Shown: positions 29,639 to 42,012, numbered from the stretch's first letter. The stretch is DNA of 64,000 bases from Rhizobium oryzicola (GCF_030504645.1 NZ_JAUKWQ010000006.1:62001-126000), one strand, 5' to 3'. The notes: a model not told the origin generated them from the sequence alone. Made by a program: numbers and translations.

Positions 29639-30689
29639 AACCCTTGGCACGGAAAAGTTCGACCAGCCCATCCTTGCCCGGCAGATGCAGCGCGCCGACC
29701 GCCATGAAGGCATTGCCCTGCTCAATCACGGGCAGGGCGCGTTCCGCCATCACCTTGTTGCGCTGCGTGACAATGCGTTCCTCGAACTCGGCGTAACCTT
29801 CGCCCTCGGTGCCATCGGGTGCGACCGATTTCAACATCGGCATGGTCATGCCGATGTCTCCGGATAGATAGAGATCGGTCATGGTGGCGGTGACATCAGC
29901 CATCTTGTCGCCCAGCGAAATCATTTCCATCAGCGACTTCATATGGAAGTCGAGCGGTATGGACGCCATGGCGGAAAGCTGCTCCTCCATCGTCTCCAAC
30001 CCCTTCACCGGCTTGCCGGCCGCGACCGTATCTTTGGCCAGCTTCTGATCCAGAAACGGCTCGCCCTTACCCTTGCGGGAAAGCTCGCAGGGGGACAATG
30101 CGACGAAGCTGGAGAGCATCCAGGGCTGCATGCGCGAAACGGCAGACAGCGGAATGCCGCGCTTCTTCAGGGCTGCGCTAAGCTTGTCAGCATCATCCTT
30201 TGACAACACGGACTGGATGGTCTTGCCATCGCTCATCATCGTCAGAGATGGTTTGGCGAGAAGTGCGGCAGACGCCTTCTTCTCGTCCAGGATTTCGTCG
30301 GACTCGACAATGGTCACCTCAGAGCGAGCGAAGGCTTCCGGGGCACCTTTCGGCATGGCAATCACGCGCGGGTCTGTGACATGCATGGTGCCGAGCAGCC
30401 AGGAAGGCGCAATGCCGGGTTTTTCGATCTTCCAGAACAGGCCCTTGCCGTTGGGCACCTTGGCGGCTTCCGTCTCAACCGCAGCATAAGCGGCTGGATC
30501 CTGTTGCTTCATGTCCGCCAGAATGTTTCGGCCACCGCAGGCGCCGGCATCCTCTGCCTTTGCTTTGGAGACGAAACCGAGAATGATCAGGAAGGAAACC
30601 AGCACCAAAAGGTGCAGGCTCGCCAGAGCCCAGAGGGCCAGATCGGACACTCGCCTGAGCGGAGTGTGATGGAGCGCGCGTGTCATCAT
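29616..30689 (-). CDS. TraB/GumN family protein
   Basis: A 357-residue protein with an N-terminal membrane anchor or signal segment (about 14-42) and a TraB/GumN (erythromycin esterase-like Tiki) domain. Family motifs are WLLGTMHVTDPRV at about 98-110, the TIVESDEILD region, and AVGALHLPGKDGLVELFR near the C-terminus, where the GxLH is the metal/catalytic motif. Relatives are metal-dependent peptidases of the Tiki family, mostly without characterised substrate. It overlaps the cytochrome b561 gene tail-to-tail. A CtrA-type half site lies upstream. Confidence 0.85.
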   Translation of the reverse strand: MMTRALHHTPLRRVSDLALWALASLHLLVLVSFLIILGFVSKAKAEDAGACGGRNILADMKQQDPAAYAAVETEAAKVPNGKGLFWKIEKPGIAPSWLLGTMHVTDPRVIAMPKGAPEAFARSEVTIVESDEILDEKKASAALLAKPSLTMMSDGKTIQSVLSKDDADKLSAALKKRGIPLSAVSRMQPWMLSSFVALSPCELSRKGKGEPFLDQKLAKDTVAAGKPVKGLETMEEQLSAMASIPLDFHMKSLMEMISLGDKMADVTATMTDLYLSGDIGMTMPMLKSVAPDGTEGEGYAEFEERIVTQRNKVMAERALPVIEQGNAFMAVGALHLPGKDGLVELFRAKGFTVTPAF

Positions 30690-30723
30690 ATCCTCTGTTT
30701 AGCCCCGCAAAATCCACGGGAGC

Positions 30724-30740
30724 TTAACGGGTATGGTTAA
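30724..30740 (-). promoter_or_regulatory. Possible CtrA half site before the TraB/GumN gene
   Basis: On the minus strand TTAACCAT (30733-30740) is an exact match to the half-site consensus of CtrA, followed after nine bases from the TTAA by a second TTAA (30724-30727). It is 35-51 bases before the TraB/GumN ATG. The spacing (N9) differs from the usual N7, so it is a weak candidate. Confidence 0.25.
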
Positions 30741-30759
30741 TGCATGATTTTGCTACATC

Positions 30760-31695
30760 TCAGGCGCGGGGATGTGCTCGATCATAGACTTCCAGCAGGC
30801 GCGCGGAGTCGACACCCGTGTAGACCTGCGTCGTCGACAGGCTGGCGTGACCCAGCAGTTCCTGGATTGTACGAAGATCGCCACCGCCGGACAGAAGATG
30901 GGTGGCGAAGGAATGGCGAAGTGCATGCGGCGTGGCGCTATCCGGCAGGCCCAGCGCACCGCGCAGTTTCTGCATCTCCCGCTGAATGATCGCGGCTTGC
31001 AATTTCCCGCCACGCGCGCCGCGAAACAGCGGTTCCTGCGGCGGAAGATCGAAAGGGCACAGCCGCTTGTATTCGTCCACGGCCCTCGGCACGATGGAGA
31101 GCAGCGGTACGAGCCGTGTCTTGCTGCCCTTGCCGGTGACGCGGAGCGAGGTTGCCTCCGGCGGAATATCGGCAGGTGTGAGATCGAGTGCCTCTGAAAT
31201 ACGCAGGCCGCAGCCATAGAGCAGTGTCAGCACGGCCGCATCGCGGGCGGCGATCCAGGGCTCCTCGTGCAATTGTGCCTTGAGGCTCACCACCTCGATC
31301 GCCTGCCGGTCATTGAGCGGCTTCGGAAGTGATTTCGGCTGCTTGGGCGAGCGGATGGCACCGGCAGCGGCGGCGTTTACGAGATCCTGACGTTCCAGAT
31401 AGCGCAGGAAGGAACGCAGGCCGGCCAGATGCCGACCGAGCGAACGGGCGCCTGAACCCTCGCGGCGGCGATGCGCGAGAAAGCTTCGGAGGTCTGCCGT
31501 GCGCAGCGTGTGGACGTCGGCAAGCCTCGCCGGCTCCCCCAGGTGCCCGGTCAGGAAGGTCAGGAACTGGCGCGTGTCCCGCTCATAGGCTTCCAGCGTA
31601 TTGTCTGCCAACCGCCGCTCGCTCTGCAGGCTTTCCAGCCACTGGCGCCGCTTTTCCATAAGCTCAGGCGTGGCCGGGATCAGGATATCGTTCAT
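30760..31695 (-). CDS. xerC: Tyrosine recombinase XerC
   Basis: A 311-residue site-specific recombinase that resolves chromosome dimers. The N-terminal SAM-like core-binding domain spans about 1-105; the catalytic domain has Arg164 (GCGLRISEAL), Lys189 (GKGSKT), His257 and Arg260 (HALRHSF), His283 (GHASLS) and the nucleophile Tyr292 (QVYT). All catalytic residues are present. It is classed as XerC by similarity; XerD is another possibility. It diverges from the acyltransferase gene and is not part of any mobile element seen here. Confidence 0.9.
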   Translation of the reverse strand: MNDILIPATPELMEKRRQWLESLQSERRLADNTLEAYERDTRQFLTFLTGHLGEPARLADVHTLRTADLRSFLAHRRREGSGARSLGRHLAGLRSFLRYLERQDLVNAAAAGAIRSPKQPKSLPKPLNDRQAIEVVSLKAQLHEEPWIAARDAAVLTLLYGCGLRISEALDLTPADIPPEATSLRVTGKGSKTRLVPLLSIVPRAVDEYKRLCPFDLPPQEPLFRGARGGKLQAAIIQREMQKLRGALGLPDSATPHALRHSFATHLLSGGGDLRTIQELLGHASLSTTQVYTGVDSARLLEVYDRAHPRA

Positions 31696-31839
31696 GGCGC
31701 TGTGTTCGGTACCGTTGATTTCATTCGGCGGTGCTCCACTTTGCGTATCGCGTGTTACAAAAGTGCTAAACCGCGCGGCCCGTCACAGTTCGATCACAAG
31801 CCGTTGCGAGAAACTGTCGGATTGAAGACGGGAGATTTT

Positions 31840-32763
31840 ATGCAACGTCATCATTCGCAGGGATCACTCGCGCAACTGGCCGAGGCGCTCTTGCTTGTCT
31901 CGCAGGGCAGGCGAGGGCATATCGTTGATATGCTGATTGCCGAGCGCGGCACCCGCATCGTCAACAGTCCGCTTTGGCCGGTCATGCGACCCTTTCTCTA
32001 CTCCCTGCTGCGCTATGGGCGTGCAATCCGCTTTGCCAACGATGTCCAAGGCCTGTCCGGCTTTCAGTCCTTTCAGCATCTGAGCAATATGCTGCACCTG
32101 AATATCCAGGTGCGCGGTGCAGAACGCCTGCCGGAAAAGGGTGGCTTCATTCTCGTCAGCAACCATCCGACGGGCATTGCCGATGGCGTCGCAGTCTTCG
32201 ACCTTCTCAAGGCGCGCCGTCCGGACATGATGTTCTTTGCCAACCGGGATGCGGTGCGGGTCAATCCGCGTTTTGCGGAAATGATCATTCCCGTCGAGTG
32301 GCGCGAACAGTTCAAGACCAAGGACAAGGCGCGGGAAACGCTGCGCCTCACCAATCATGCCGTCGAAACGGGCAAGGTCACGGTGCTGTTTCCCTCGGGC
32401 CGCATTGCTTACTGGGCGGAGGGTCGGTTAAACGAGCGGCCCTGGAAGACTTCAGCCGTAGCTCTGTCTCGCAAGTACAATCTGCCGATCTTGCCCATGC
32501 ATATGAAGGCCCGCAATTCGGGTCTGTTCTACTGGTTTGCCAAATGGTCGACCGAGCTGCGCGACATGACGGTCTTTTACGAACTCCTGAATAAGAAGGG
32601 TGACCTCTTCGACTTCACAGTCGGGCAGATGATCCAGCCGGACGAGCTAGAAGGAGAACTCGGCGATGTCACCCGGGCACTGGAAAAACATACGGTGTTC
32701 GATCTGGCCTCTGACCCGGATGCTAGGTTCGAGCCGCCTTATCGTTTGCGCAAAGCTGGCTAA
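31840..32763 (+). CDS. PlsC-like acyltransferase family protein
   Basis: A 307-residue membrane-associated protein. SNHPTGIADG at about 107-116 is the H(X5)D acyltransferase signature, and FFANRDAVRVNP and LFPSGRIAYW are later blocks of the glycerolphosphate/lysophospholipid acyltransferase family (COG3176-like). The substrate may be a lyso-lipid or an ornithine-lipid precursor, but it is not determined. The ATG at 31840 was chosen over an upstream in-frame extension because GGGAGATTTT sits just before it and no homology lies upstream. It is divergent from xerC. Confidence 0.8.
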   Translation: MQRHHSQGSLAQLAEALLLVSQGRRGHIVDMLIAERGTRIVNSPLWPVMRPFLYSLLRYGRAIRFANDVQGLSGFQSFQHLSNMLHLNIQVRGAERLPEKGGFILVSNHPTGIADGVAVFDLLKARRPDMMFFANRDAVRVNPRFAEMIIPVEWREQFKTKDKARETLRLTNHAVETGKVTVLFPSGRIAYWAEGRLNERPWKTSAVALSRKYNLPILPMHMKARNSGLFYWFAKWSTELRDMTVFYELLNKKGDLFDFTVGQMIQPDELEGELGDVTRALEKHTVFDLASDPDARFEPPYRLRKAG

Positions 32764-32859
32764 GATCAGCTGTCTTCTGCTATCGATTGCTTTTGCGGAT
32801 GTTTCCTGTCTCTTTTCCGATCGATCATCCAATTCGTTTCTATGTTGAGAGGGTATTCG

Positions 32860-34002
32860 GTGCATCTATCCGCGCTTGATGCACGTCAGTACCGATCGCT
32901 ACGGGCAATCCGCATGGAACTCGGTGGCGTCAACGTTTTCGTGGGCGCCAATGGCGTCGGCAAATCCAATCTTTACCGAGCGCTTCAGCTTGTCCAGGCG
33001 GCGGTGCGCGGTAGGTTTGCGCGCGAGATTGCTGTCGAGGGCGGAATGAGACAGGCGCTATGGGCTGGCTCTCGGCGGACGCACGAACCGGCGCGTATCG
33101 TCTTTTCGGTTGAGCTTGCCGATGATCAAACCGGTGTCGATTTCATCTACCGCATTGAGGCGGGCCTCCGGCCAGCTGCGGCCGCAGCGGGGTTTGCGTT
33201 TGAACCGCAGATCAAGGCGGAGGAATTCAGTGTGCGTGTTGGTGCCCGCTCCACCCTTATGATGAAGCGGCAGGGGGCAGGCATCATGCTTCGGGGTGAG
33301 CGCGGTCGCATGACCCCCTTCGAAGAAGCCGTGTTGGTCTCGGAGACGGCCATTTCCTTGCTCGCACACGAGGGCACTGCTCCCGAGATTGCAAGCTTCT
33401 GTCGCTTTGTGGATCAATGGCGCTTCTTCCACGGTTTTCGCACGGACGCCGATTCTCCATTGCGCCGCCCATGCCTTGCCGTCACATCGCCGCTCCTTGA
33501 TGAGGATGGGGCGAATCTCGCTGCTGTTTTTGCGACCCTCTCGGTGACGCGCGGCGATACGGTTGATCTCGACAGGGCGGTTGCCGATGCGCTCGGCGGC
33601 GCCCGGCTCGTCATTCCCGAGCCTGATGTTGATGCGTCATTCGGCCTTTCGCTCCCTGAGTTTGAGAAGCGCGTGTTTACGGCGCGTGAGCTTTCCGATG
33701 GGCAATTGCGCTTCCTTGCTTTGGCAGGGGCTTTGCTCTCCTATCGTCAGCCGCCGTTGATCGCCCTCAATGAGCCGGAGTCGAGTTTGCATCCCGATAT
33801 GCTGGAACCTCTCGCTGACCTCATTGCACGCGCGGCGGATCGTAGCCAGGTCTGGGTGGTCACCCATTCAGAGCGGCTTGCCGACGCCGTACGGCAACGT
33901 TGCGGATTGAGGCCGCTCCGGGTAATCCGGCAGGACGGAGCGACGTGGATCGAAGGCATGCGGGTAACAGGCACCCATCCCGATGATGATGACGGGGAAT
34001 GA
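32860..34002 (+). CDS. AAA-type ATPase, RecF/SMC-like (COG4637-like)
   Basis: A stand-alone ATPase of 380 residues from GTG at 32860; an in-frame ATG at 32842 adds six residues but lacks an SD, whereas GAGAGGG lies just before the GTG. Walker A GANGVGKS is at 29-36 and the Walker B/H-loop is split, with LIALNEPESSLHP followed by VWVVTHSERLADAV at the C-terminus, the usual RecF-like ABC layout. There is no clear coiled coil insert. The role is unknown: relatives act in DNA repair, and similar proteins also occur in defence systems. No partner gene is near. Confidence 0.7.
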   Translation: MHLSALDARQYRSLRAIRMELGGVNVFVGANGVGKSNLYRALQLVQAAVRGRFAREIAVEGGMRQALWAGSRRTHEPARIVFSVELADDQTGVDFIYRIEAGLRPAAAAAGFAFEPQIKAEEFSVRVGARSTLMMKRQGAGIMLRGERGRMTPFEEAVLVSETAISLLAHEGTAPEIASFCRFVDQWRFFHGFRTDADSPLRRPCLAVTSPLLDEDGANLAAVFATLSVTRGDTVDLDRAVADALGGARLVIPEPDVDASFGLSLPEFEKRVFTARELSDGQLRFLALAGALLSYRQPPLIALNEPESSLHPDMLEPLADLIARAADRSQVWVVTHSERLADAVRQRCGLRPLRVIRQDGATWIEGMRVTGTHPDDDDGE

Positions 34003-34053
34003 TCGGCGGCTTTCCTGTTTCCAATTTGGGCTGAGAAGGGCAATGTCGCCGGA

Positions 34054-36279
34054 ATGAAGCAAGATTCGCTCACCTCTTCCCTGTTTGGTGATCTGCTGGA
34101 TGCCGTCAAGCCAGGGCACGTCGTGCCCGTTCTGGTGCCATTGCCGGTTCCAGAGGCCTATAGTTATGCCGTGCCTGATGGCATGATGGTTGAACCCGGC
34201 TCCGTGGTTCAGGTGCCGCTTGGGCCCCGGCAGGTGCTGGGCGTGGTCTGGGATGGCGAGGATGGTTTCGGCGGCGATCCCAAAAAGCTTCGTCCCATCA
34301 CGCTCGCCTTCGATTGCCCTCCTCTCTCGAAGGAGATGCGATCCTTCATCGATTGGGTCGCGTCCTATACGCTGTCGCCGCCCGGGCTTGTGGCGCGCAT
34401 GGCGATCCGCGCCCCGGCAGCGCTGGAGCCGGAACCGATGGTCGAAGCGCTTCGCTATCTTGGCGGCGAGCCCGAGCGGATGACGCCGGCGCGCGCCCGC
34501 GTGCTGGATCTCATTCGTGATGAAGTGCCCTTTACCCGAAGCGGCCTTGCCCATGCGGCCGGTGTGTCGCTCAGCGTGGTCGACGGGCTTATCCAGCAAG
34601 GCCTGTTCGAGACGATCTTTCTGCCGCCGCCGCCGGTCGTCGCCTTGCCCGATCCAGATTACGTTGCACCCCGCATTGAAGGGCCTCAGAAGCAGGCCGC
34701 ATCCGAACTCGTGGAAGCAGTCCAGGCGGGTGGCTTTTCGGCCTCCCTGATCGATGGGGTGACGGGGTCCGGCAAGACGGAAGTCTATTTCGAGGCGATC
34801 GCCGAGACGCTGCGCCGGGGCAAGCAGGTGTTGATCCTACTGCCCGAAATTGCGCTCACCTCCAGCTTCCTTGAACGCTTCCAGGATCGCTTTGGCGCAA
34901 AGCCCGCCGAATGGCATTCCGATCTCGCACCCCGCATGCGCGAAAAGGTCTGGCGCGGTGTGGTGACGGGAGAGGTGCGTGTTGTGGCTGGCGCCCGCTC
35001 CGCGCTGTTCCTGCCCTTCGAGGAGCTGGGCCTCATCATCGTCGATGAGGAGCACGACCCCGCCTACAAGCAGGAAGACCGCGTCTTCTATAATGCGCGC
35101 GACATGGCCGTGGTGCGCGGCCGCATCGGAGACTTTCCTGTCGTACTGGTATCTGCCACACCGTCCGTCGAAAGCCAGGTGAATGGCCTCAGCGGCCGCT
35201 ACCACATGGTGCATCTGCCGACGCGCTTTGGCGATGCCGCCATGCCGGACCTGCACCTCATCGATATGCGCCGTCATCCACCGGAGCGCGGCGGCTTTCT
35301 GTCCCCGGTCATGCTGCGCGCTGTGAAGAAGACGATCGAGAAGGGGCAGCAGGCGCTGCTGTTTCTCAATCGTCGCGGTTACGCGCCGCTGACGCTTTGC
35401 CGTGTCTGCGGTCACCGCTTTCAATGCCCGCAATGTTCGAGCTGGCTGGTGGAGCACCGCTTCAAGGGCCAGATCCAGTGCCATCAATGCGGCTATTCGG
35501 AACGGACGCCGGAAGCCTGCCCGGAATGCGGTACGCTCGATCATCTCGTCGCCTGCGGTCCGGGTGTGGAACGCATCGCCGAAGAGGTGGAAAAGCATTT
35601 TCCCGATGCCCGCACCATCGTCATGTCCTCGGATCTCTTGGGCGGAGTGAAGCGTATGCGGCTGGAGCTGGAGGCGATTGCGAAGGGTGAAGCCGATATC
35701 GTCATTGGCACGCAGCTGGTGGCGAAGGGGCACAACTTCCCCCTGATGACGCTGGTCGGCATTGTCGATGCGGATCTGGGTCTTGCCAACGGTGACCCTC
35801 GCGCGGCAGAGCGTACCTTTCAGCTGCTCAGCCAGGTCACGGGACGCGCCGGGCGAACCGGCCTGAAGAGCCACGGCCTATTGCAGACCTATCAGCCGCA
35901 ACACCCGGTCATGCAGGCGATCGTATCCGGCGATGCCACGGCCTTTTACGAGCGCGAGATCGGCGAGCGGGAAAAGGCGTTGCTGCCGCCCTTTGGGCGA
36001 CTTGCCTCCATTATCGTTTCCGCGGACGACCGGGGTGAGGCCGAGGGACATGCGCGTGGTCTGCGGGCTGCTGCACCGAAGGCAACTGGCATCTCGGTTC
36101 TCGGTCCGGCGGAAGCACCTCTGGCGCTGGTGCGGGGACGCCATCGGTTTCGCCTGCTGGTGCATGGCCGCCGCAATAGTGACATGCAGGGATATCTGCG
36201 GACGATGCTGACCAACGGGCCCAAGGTTCGTGGAAGCGTGCATGTGCAGCTGGATGTCGATCCCCAAAGTTTCCTATGA
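34054..36279 (+). CDS. priA: Primosomal protein N' / replication restart helicase PriA
   Basis: A 741-residue 3'-to-5' helicase that reloads the replisome at stalled forks. The N-terminal DNA-binding domain is followed by Walker A VTGSGKT (236-242), DEEH box (331-334) and a zinc-binding insertion of four CxxC pairs (449/452, 458/461, 476/479, 489/492). C-terminal helicase motifs IGTQLVAKGHNFP and QVTGRAGR are present. All eight cysteines are intact. The ATG at 34054 has no strong SD; an upstream ATG is out of frame. Its stop lies 67 bases before a small membrane-protein gene. Confidence 0.96.
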   Translation: MKQDSLTSSLFGDLLDAVKPGHVVPVLVPLPVPEAYSYAVPDGMMVEPGSVVQVPLGPRQVLGVVWDGEDGFGGDPKKLRPITLAFDCPPLSKEMRSFIDWVASYTLSPPGLVARMAIRAPAALEPEPMVEALRYLGGEPERMTPARARVLDLIRDEVPFTRSGLAHAAGVSLSVVDGLIQQGLFETIFLPPPPVVALPDPDYVAPRIEGPQKQAASELVEAVQAGGFSASLIDGVTGSGKTEVYFEAIAETLRRGKQVLILLPEIALTSSFLERFQDRFGAKPAEWHSDLAPRMREKVWRGVVTGEVRVVAGARSALFLPFEELGLIIVDEEHDPAYKQEDRVFYNARDMAVVRGRIGDFPVVLVSATPSVESQVNGLSGRYHMVHLPTRFGDAAMPDLHLIDMRRHPPERGGFLSPVMLRAVKKTIEKGQQALLFLNRRGYAPLTLCRVCGHRFQCPQCSSWLVEHRFKGQIQCHQCGYSERTPEACPECGTLDHLVACGPGVERIAEEVEKHFPDARTIVMSSDLLGGVKRMRLELEAIAKGEADIVIGTQLVAKGHNFPLMTLVGIVDADLGLANGDPRAAERTFQLLSQVTGRAGRTGLKSHGLLQTYQPQHPVMQAIVSGDATAFYEREIGEREKALLPPFGRLASIIVSADDRGEAEGHARGLRAAAPKATGISVLGPAEAPLALVRGRHRFRLLVHGRRNSDMQGYLRTMLTNGPKVRGSVHVQLDVDPQSFL

Positions 36280-36346
36280 GAATCAGGCACCGGCTGTTAT
36301 TGCGGCAAAGCTTAATCCTTAAATGCCGATATGCGGGGTCTCTGCG

Positions 36347-36745
36347 ATGGACTTCTATTTTCCGACGGAACTGCCTGAACGAATTGCCTTCATCGCCTCA
36401 GCTCTGACGGCGATCATCGGTCTCTTCATTCTGCTTCTGCCGGCCCAGAGCCTGCGGATTGCCGGTTTCTCCGTTGGTGGGATTACGGGAGACGGCTATG
36501 GTTCCGTGCGGTCCACCGGCGGCCTTTATCTCGGCCTTGGACTTTGCGCGATCCTGCTGGCGCAAAACTGGACCTATCTGGCTCTCGGTGCTTCCCTGTC
36601 GGCTGCGGCCATTGGAAGGTTGCTGTCCATGCTGTTTGATCGGGGTTTGAGCCCGCGAAATTTTGCGCTTTTGCTGCTTCAGGTTGCTCTCGGTGCGCTG
36701 CCTCTAGCCTATGTCTTCGGCTATATTCCGTCCGTTGCCGGGTAG
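36347..36745 (+). CDS. DUF4345-like small membrane protein
   Basis: A 132-residue protein with four hydrophobic segments (about 12-35, 60-78, 83-97, 107-125). The RSTGGLYLGLGLCAILLAQ run and the GRLLSMLFDRG segment resemble the DUF4345 family. I do not know its role. The ATG at 36347 is preferred: the more upstream ATG at 36323 lacks a clear SD. It is 243 bases before atpH, and that gap contains no recognisable gene or convincing promoter. Confidence 0.6.
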   Translation: MDFYFPTELPERIAFIASALTAIIGLFILLLPAQSLRIAGFSVGGITGDGYGSVRSTGGLYLGLGLCAILLAQNWTYLALGASLSAAAIGRLLSMLFDRGLSPRNFALLLLQVALGALPLAYVFGYIPSVAG

Positions 36746-36988
36746 CAGCATCACGCTCGACGCACGCAAATGTGAAGCTGGGGCATAAAATCGGTTCAAG
36801 CCCTTGCAGATAAGGCGGTTTCCGGGCTCCGGCGTGTTGCGAGTCCCTACATCCTATGCTAGACGAACCGCGAATTTCGGAAAAAGCCTGAATGAAAATT
36901 AGGCGCCGAGAAAGAATTAGAAGCAAATTCAAGCGTTTGTGAAGTTCGATAGAACCGAGCGCCTGCTTGGATAAAAATCAGGGAACTT

Positions 36989-37555
36989 GTGCCCGTGGCA
37001 GACACATCCCATCAGACTTCCAGCGTTGCGGATCGCTATGCCGTCTCGCTGTTCGAGCTCGCGCTCGAAGCCAATGCTGTCGATCAGGTGCGTGCAGATC
37101 TTGACCGTTTTCAGGCAATGATCGACGAGAGCGCCGATTTGAAGCGTCTTATCTCGAGCCCTGTGTTCTCGTCCGAGGATCAGGCGCGCGCAGTGTCTGC
37201 TCTTGCTGACAAGGCTGGCATTCAGGGTCTGGTGGCGAACTTCCTGAAGGTCGTTGCGGGCAACCGCCGCCTGTTTGCGCTGCCGGGCATCATTCGCTCG
37301 TTCCGTGAATTCGTTGCTCGCCATCGTGGCGAAGTAACGGCCGAGGTTGTCTCGGCCCATGCGCTGACCTCAGCGCAGGAAGAAGAACTGAAGTCGGCGC
37401 TGAAGGGCGTGACCGGCAAGGACGTCGCTGTTGACGTGACTGTCGATCCCTCGATCCTCGGTGGTCTGATCGTCAAGGTCGGCTCCCGTCAGATCGATAC
37501 GTCTCTCCGCACTAAACTTTCCACCCTTAAGCTTGCACTGAAAGAGGTTGGCTGA
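36989..37555 (+). CDS. atpH: F1 ATP synthase delta subunit
   Basis: A 188-residue stator subunit (OSCP-like) that links the F1 head to the Fo b subunits. The N-terminus [21 protein letters not shown] and the C-terminal [26 protein letters not shown] are family landmarks. The start is GTG at 36989, with CAGGGA just upstream; an alternative GTG two codons later cannot be excluded. Its stop overlaps the first base of atpA. It leads the F1 operon atpH-A-G-D-C; the Fo genes are elsewhere in rhizobia. Confidence 0.93.
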   Translation: MPVADTSHQTSSVADRYAVSLFELALEANAVDQVRADLDRFQAMIDESADLKRLISSPVFSSEDQARAVSALADKAGIQGLVANFLKVVAGNRRLFALPGIIRSFREFVARHRGEVTAEVVSAHALTSAQEEELKSALKGVTGKDVAVDVTVDPSILGGLIVKVGSRQIDTSLRTKLSTLKLALKEVG

Positions 37556-39084
37556 TGGATATCCGCGCCGCGGAAATTTCCGCAATTCTCAAAGATCAAA
37601 TCAAGAACTTTGGCCAAGAGGCTGAGGTATCCGAAGTCGGCCAGGTGCTCTCCGTTGGCGACGGTATCGCCCGCGTTTACGGTCTGGACAATGTTCAGGC
37701 CGGCGAAATGGTCGAGTTCCCGGGCGGCATCCGTGGCATGGCGCTGAACCTCGAATCCGACAATGTCGGCGTGGTTATCTTCGGCTCCGACCGTGATATT
37801 AAGGAAGGCGACACCGTCAAGCGTACGGGTGCCATCGTGGACGTTCCGGTTGGTCCGGAACTGCTTGGCCGCGTTGTCGACGCGCTCGGCAACCCGATCG
37901 ACGGCAAGGGTCCGATCAATGCTTCACGCCGTTCGCGCGTTGACGTAAAGGCTCCGGGCATCATTCCGCGCAAGTCGGTTCATGAGCCGATGTCGACCGG
38001 CCTCAAGGCCATCGATGCCCTCATCCCGGTTGGTCGTGGCCAGCGCGAGCTCGTCATCGGCGACCGTCAGACCGGCAAGACCGCGATCATTCTGGACGCC
38101 TTCCTGAACCAGAAGCCGATCCATGAAAATGGTCCGGAAAACGACAAGCTCTTCTGCGTTTACGTGGCTATCGGCCAGAAGCGTTCGACCGTCGCTCAGT
38201 TCGTGAAGGTTCTGGAGGAGCGTGGCGCTCTGCAGTACTCGATCGTTGTTGCGGCAACCGCTTCCGATCCGGCTCCGATGCAGTATCTGGCACCGTTTGC
38301 CGGCTGCGCCATGGGCGAATACTTCCGCGACAACGGCCAGCATGCCCTGATCGCTTATGACGACCTGTCCAAGCAGGCTGTTGCTTACCGCCAGATGTCG
38401 CTCCTTCTTCGTCGTCCGCCGGGCCGCGAAGCTTATCCGGGTGATGTTTTCTATCTGCACTCGCGTCTTCTCGAGCGCGCTGCCAAGCTCTCTGACGAGC
38501 GTGGCGCCGGTTCGCTGACGGCTCTGCCGGTTATCGAAACCCAGGGTAACGACGTTTCGGCCTTCATTCCGACCAACGTGATCTCGATCACCGACGGCCA
38601 GATCTTCCTCGAAACTGACCTGTTCTATCAGGGTATCCGCCCGGCCGTGAACGTTGGTCTCTCGGTTTCGCGCGTTGGTTCTGCCGCTCAGATCAAGGCC
38701 ATGAAGCAGGTTGCCGGCTCCATCAAGGGTGAGCTTGCTCAGTACCGCGAAATGGCGGCCTTCGCCCAGTTCGGTTCCGACCTTGACGCCTCCACGCAGC
38801 GCCTGCTGAACCGTGGTGCACGCCTGACGGAACTCTTGAAGCAGCCGCAGTTCTCGCCGCTGAAGACGGAAGAGCAGGTTGCGGTGATCTTCGCTGGCGT
38901 CAACGGCTACCTCGACAAGCTGCCGGTCGCACAGGTCGGCAAGTTCGAACAGGGCCTGCTGAACTATCTGCGTACTGAAGGCAAGGCTGTACTCGATGCG
39001 ATCCGCACCGAGAAGCAGCTGTCGGACGATACCCGCGCCAACCTGAAGGCTGCGCTGGAATCCTTCTCCAAGACCTTCGCCTGA
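37555..39084 (+). CDS. atpA: F1 ATP synthase alpha subunit
   Basis: A 509-residue catalytic-core subunit with regulatory nucleotide sites. The P-loop is GDRQTGKT (169-176); the N-terminal crown and C-terminal helical domain are complete. With AtpD it forms the alpha3-beta3 hexamer of ATP synthase on the cytoplasmic face of the inner membrane. The start codon shares a base with the atpH stop. There are 27 bases to atpG. Confidence 0.98.
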   Translation: MDIRAAEISAILKDQIKNFGQEAEVSEVGQVLSVGDGIARVYGLDNVQAGEMVEFPGGIRGMALNLESDNVGVVIFGSDRDIKEGDTVKRTGAIVDVPVGPELLGRVVDALGNPIDGKGPINASRRSRVDVKAPGIIPRKSVHEPMSTGLKAIDALIPVGRGQRELVIGDRQTGKTAIILDAFLNQKPIHENGPENDKLFCVYVAIGQKRSTVAQFVKVLEERGALQYSIVVAATASDPAPMQYLAPFAGCAMGEYFRDNGQHALIAYDDLSKQAVAYRQMSLLLRRPPGREAYPGDVFYLHSRLLERAAKLSDERGAGSLTALPVIETQGNDVSAFIPTNVISITDGQIFLETDLFYQGIRPAVNVGLSVSRVGSAAQIKAMKQVAGSIKGELAQYREMAAFAQFGSDLDASTQRLLNRGARLTELLKQPQFSPLKTEEQVAVIFAGVNGYLDKLPVAQVGKFEQGLLNYLRTEGKAVLDAIRTEKQLSDDTRANLKAALESFSKTFA

Positions 39085-39111
39085 GCGGACAAACCCGAGG
39101 ACCGATAACGG

Positions 39112-41489
<2,378 letters not shown>

Positions 41490-41560
41490 TCCTAACGGGA
41501 TGATACCGCACTCGCGGTGTCATCCCCCTCTTGCATAACGCACTGAAGAAGTGGACCGTC

Positions 41561-41965
41561 ATGGCCAACGCTTTTGATTTTGAACTGGTTTCGCCCGAGC
41601 GCCTGCTTCTGTCGGAGAAGGTGACCGAGGTCGTTATTCCGGCGACGCTGGGTGAAATGACTGTGCTCGCGAACCACGCGCCGACCATGACGACAATCAA
41701 GTCTGGCCTGGTTACGGTGAGGCTGGCGTCTGGTCAGGTTGCCAAGTATGTCGTGTTCGGCGGTTTCGCTGATATTCTGCCGACTGGCTGCACGCTGCTC
41801 GCGGAATCGGCCGTTCCGGAAAGCGAAGCCTCGCGCGATCTGCTCGACAAGAAGATCAAGGACCTGCGCTCCGAGATCGACAATACGCTGAGCGATGATC
41901 ATCGCACGAAGCTTGAGCATATGCTTGCTGATCTGACCCATCTTGGCGGCACGCTGCCGGCTTGA
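41561..41965 (+). CDS. atpC: F1 ATP synthase epsilon subunit
   Basis: A 134-residue stalk subunit. The N-terminal beta-sandwich begins FELVSPERLLLSEKV and contains GEMTVLANHAPTMT; the C-terminal helices are shorter and less charged than in Escherichia coli. It sits on the gamma subunit and modulates ATPase activity. The conserved MANAFDFELVSP starts at 41561; an earlier in-frame ATG at 41531 is not supported by homology. The operon ends with the terminator at 41989. Confidence 0.95.
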   Translation: MANAFDFELVSPERLLLSEKVTEVVIPATLGEMTVLANHAPTMTTIKSGLVTVRLASGQVAKYVVFGGFADILPTGCTLLAESAVPESEASRDLLDKKIKDLRSEIDNTLSDDHRTKLEHMLADLTHLGGTLPA

Positions 41966-41988
41966 GGCGAAAGCTAAAGTCTTTCTTG

Positions 41989-42012
41989 AAAGGCGGCCCT
42001 GGCCGCCTTTTT
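41989..42012 (+). terminator. Strong intrinsic terminator after atpC
   Basis: AAAGGCGGCC and GGCCGCCTTT form a perfect 10-bp stem around a CT loop (stem 41989-42010) and run into a T-tract (TTTTT to 42012). It lies 24 bases after the atpC stop. The stem core is very close to the terminator after cheW on the other strand. Confidence 0.9.

Noticed and set aside
30760..31695. Integrase of a mobile element
   Set aside because: It is a Xer-type recombinase of normal length with no att-like repeats, tRNA gene or phage genes nearby.
32860..34002. Antiphage defence ATPase system
   Set aside because: A RecF-like ATPase alone, with no nuclease, toxin or helicase partner beside it; housekeeping genes surround it.
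36746..36988. Promoter for the atp operon
   Set aside because: No convincing -35/-10 pair was found in the 243-base gap before atpH; nothing is claimed.
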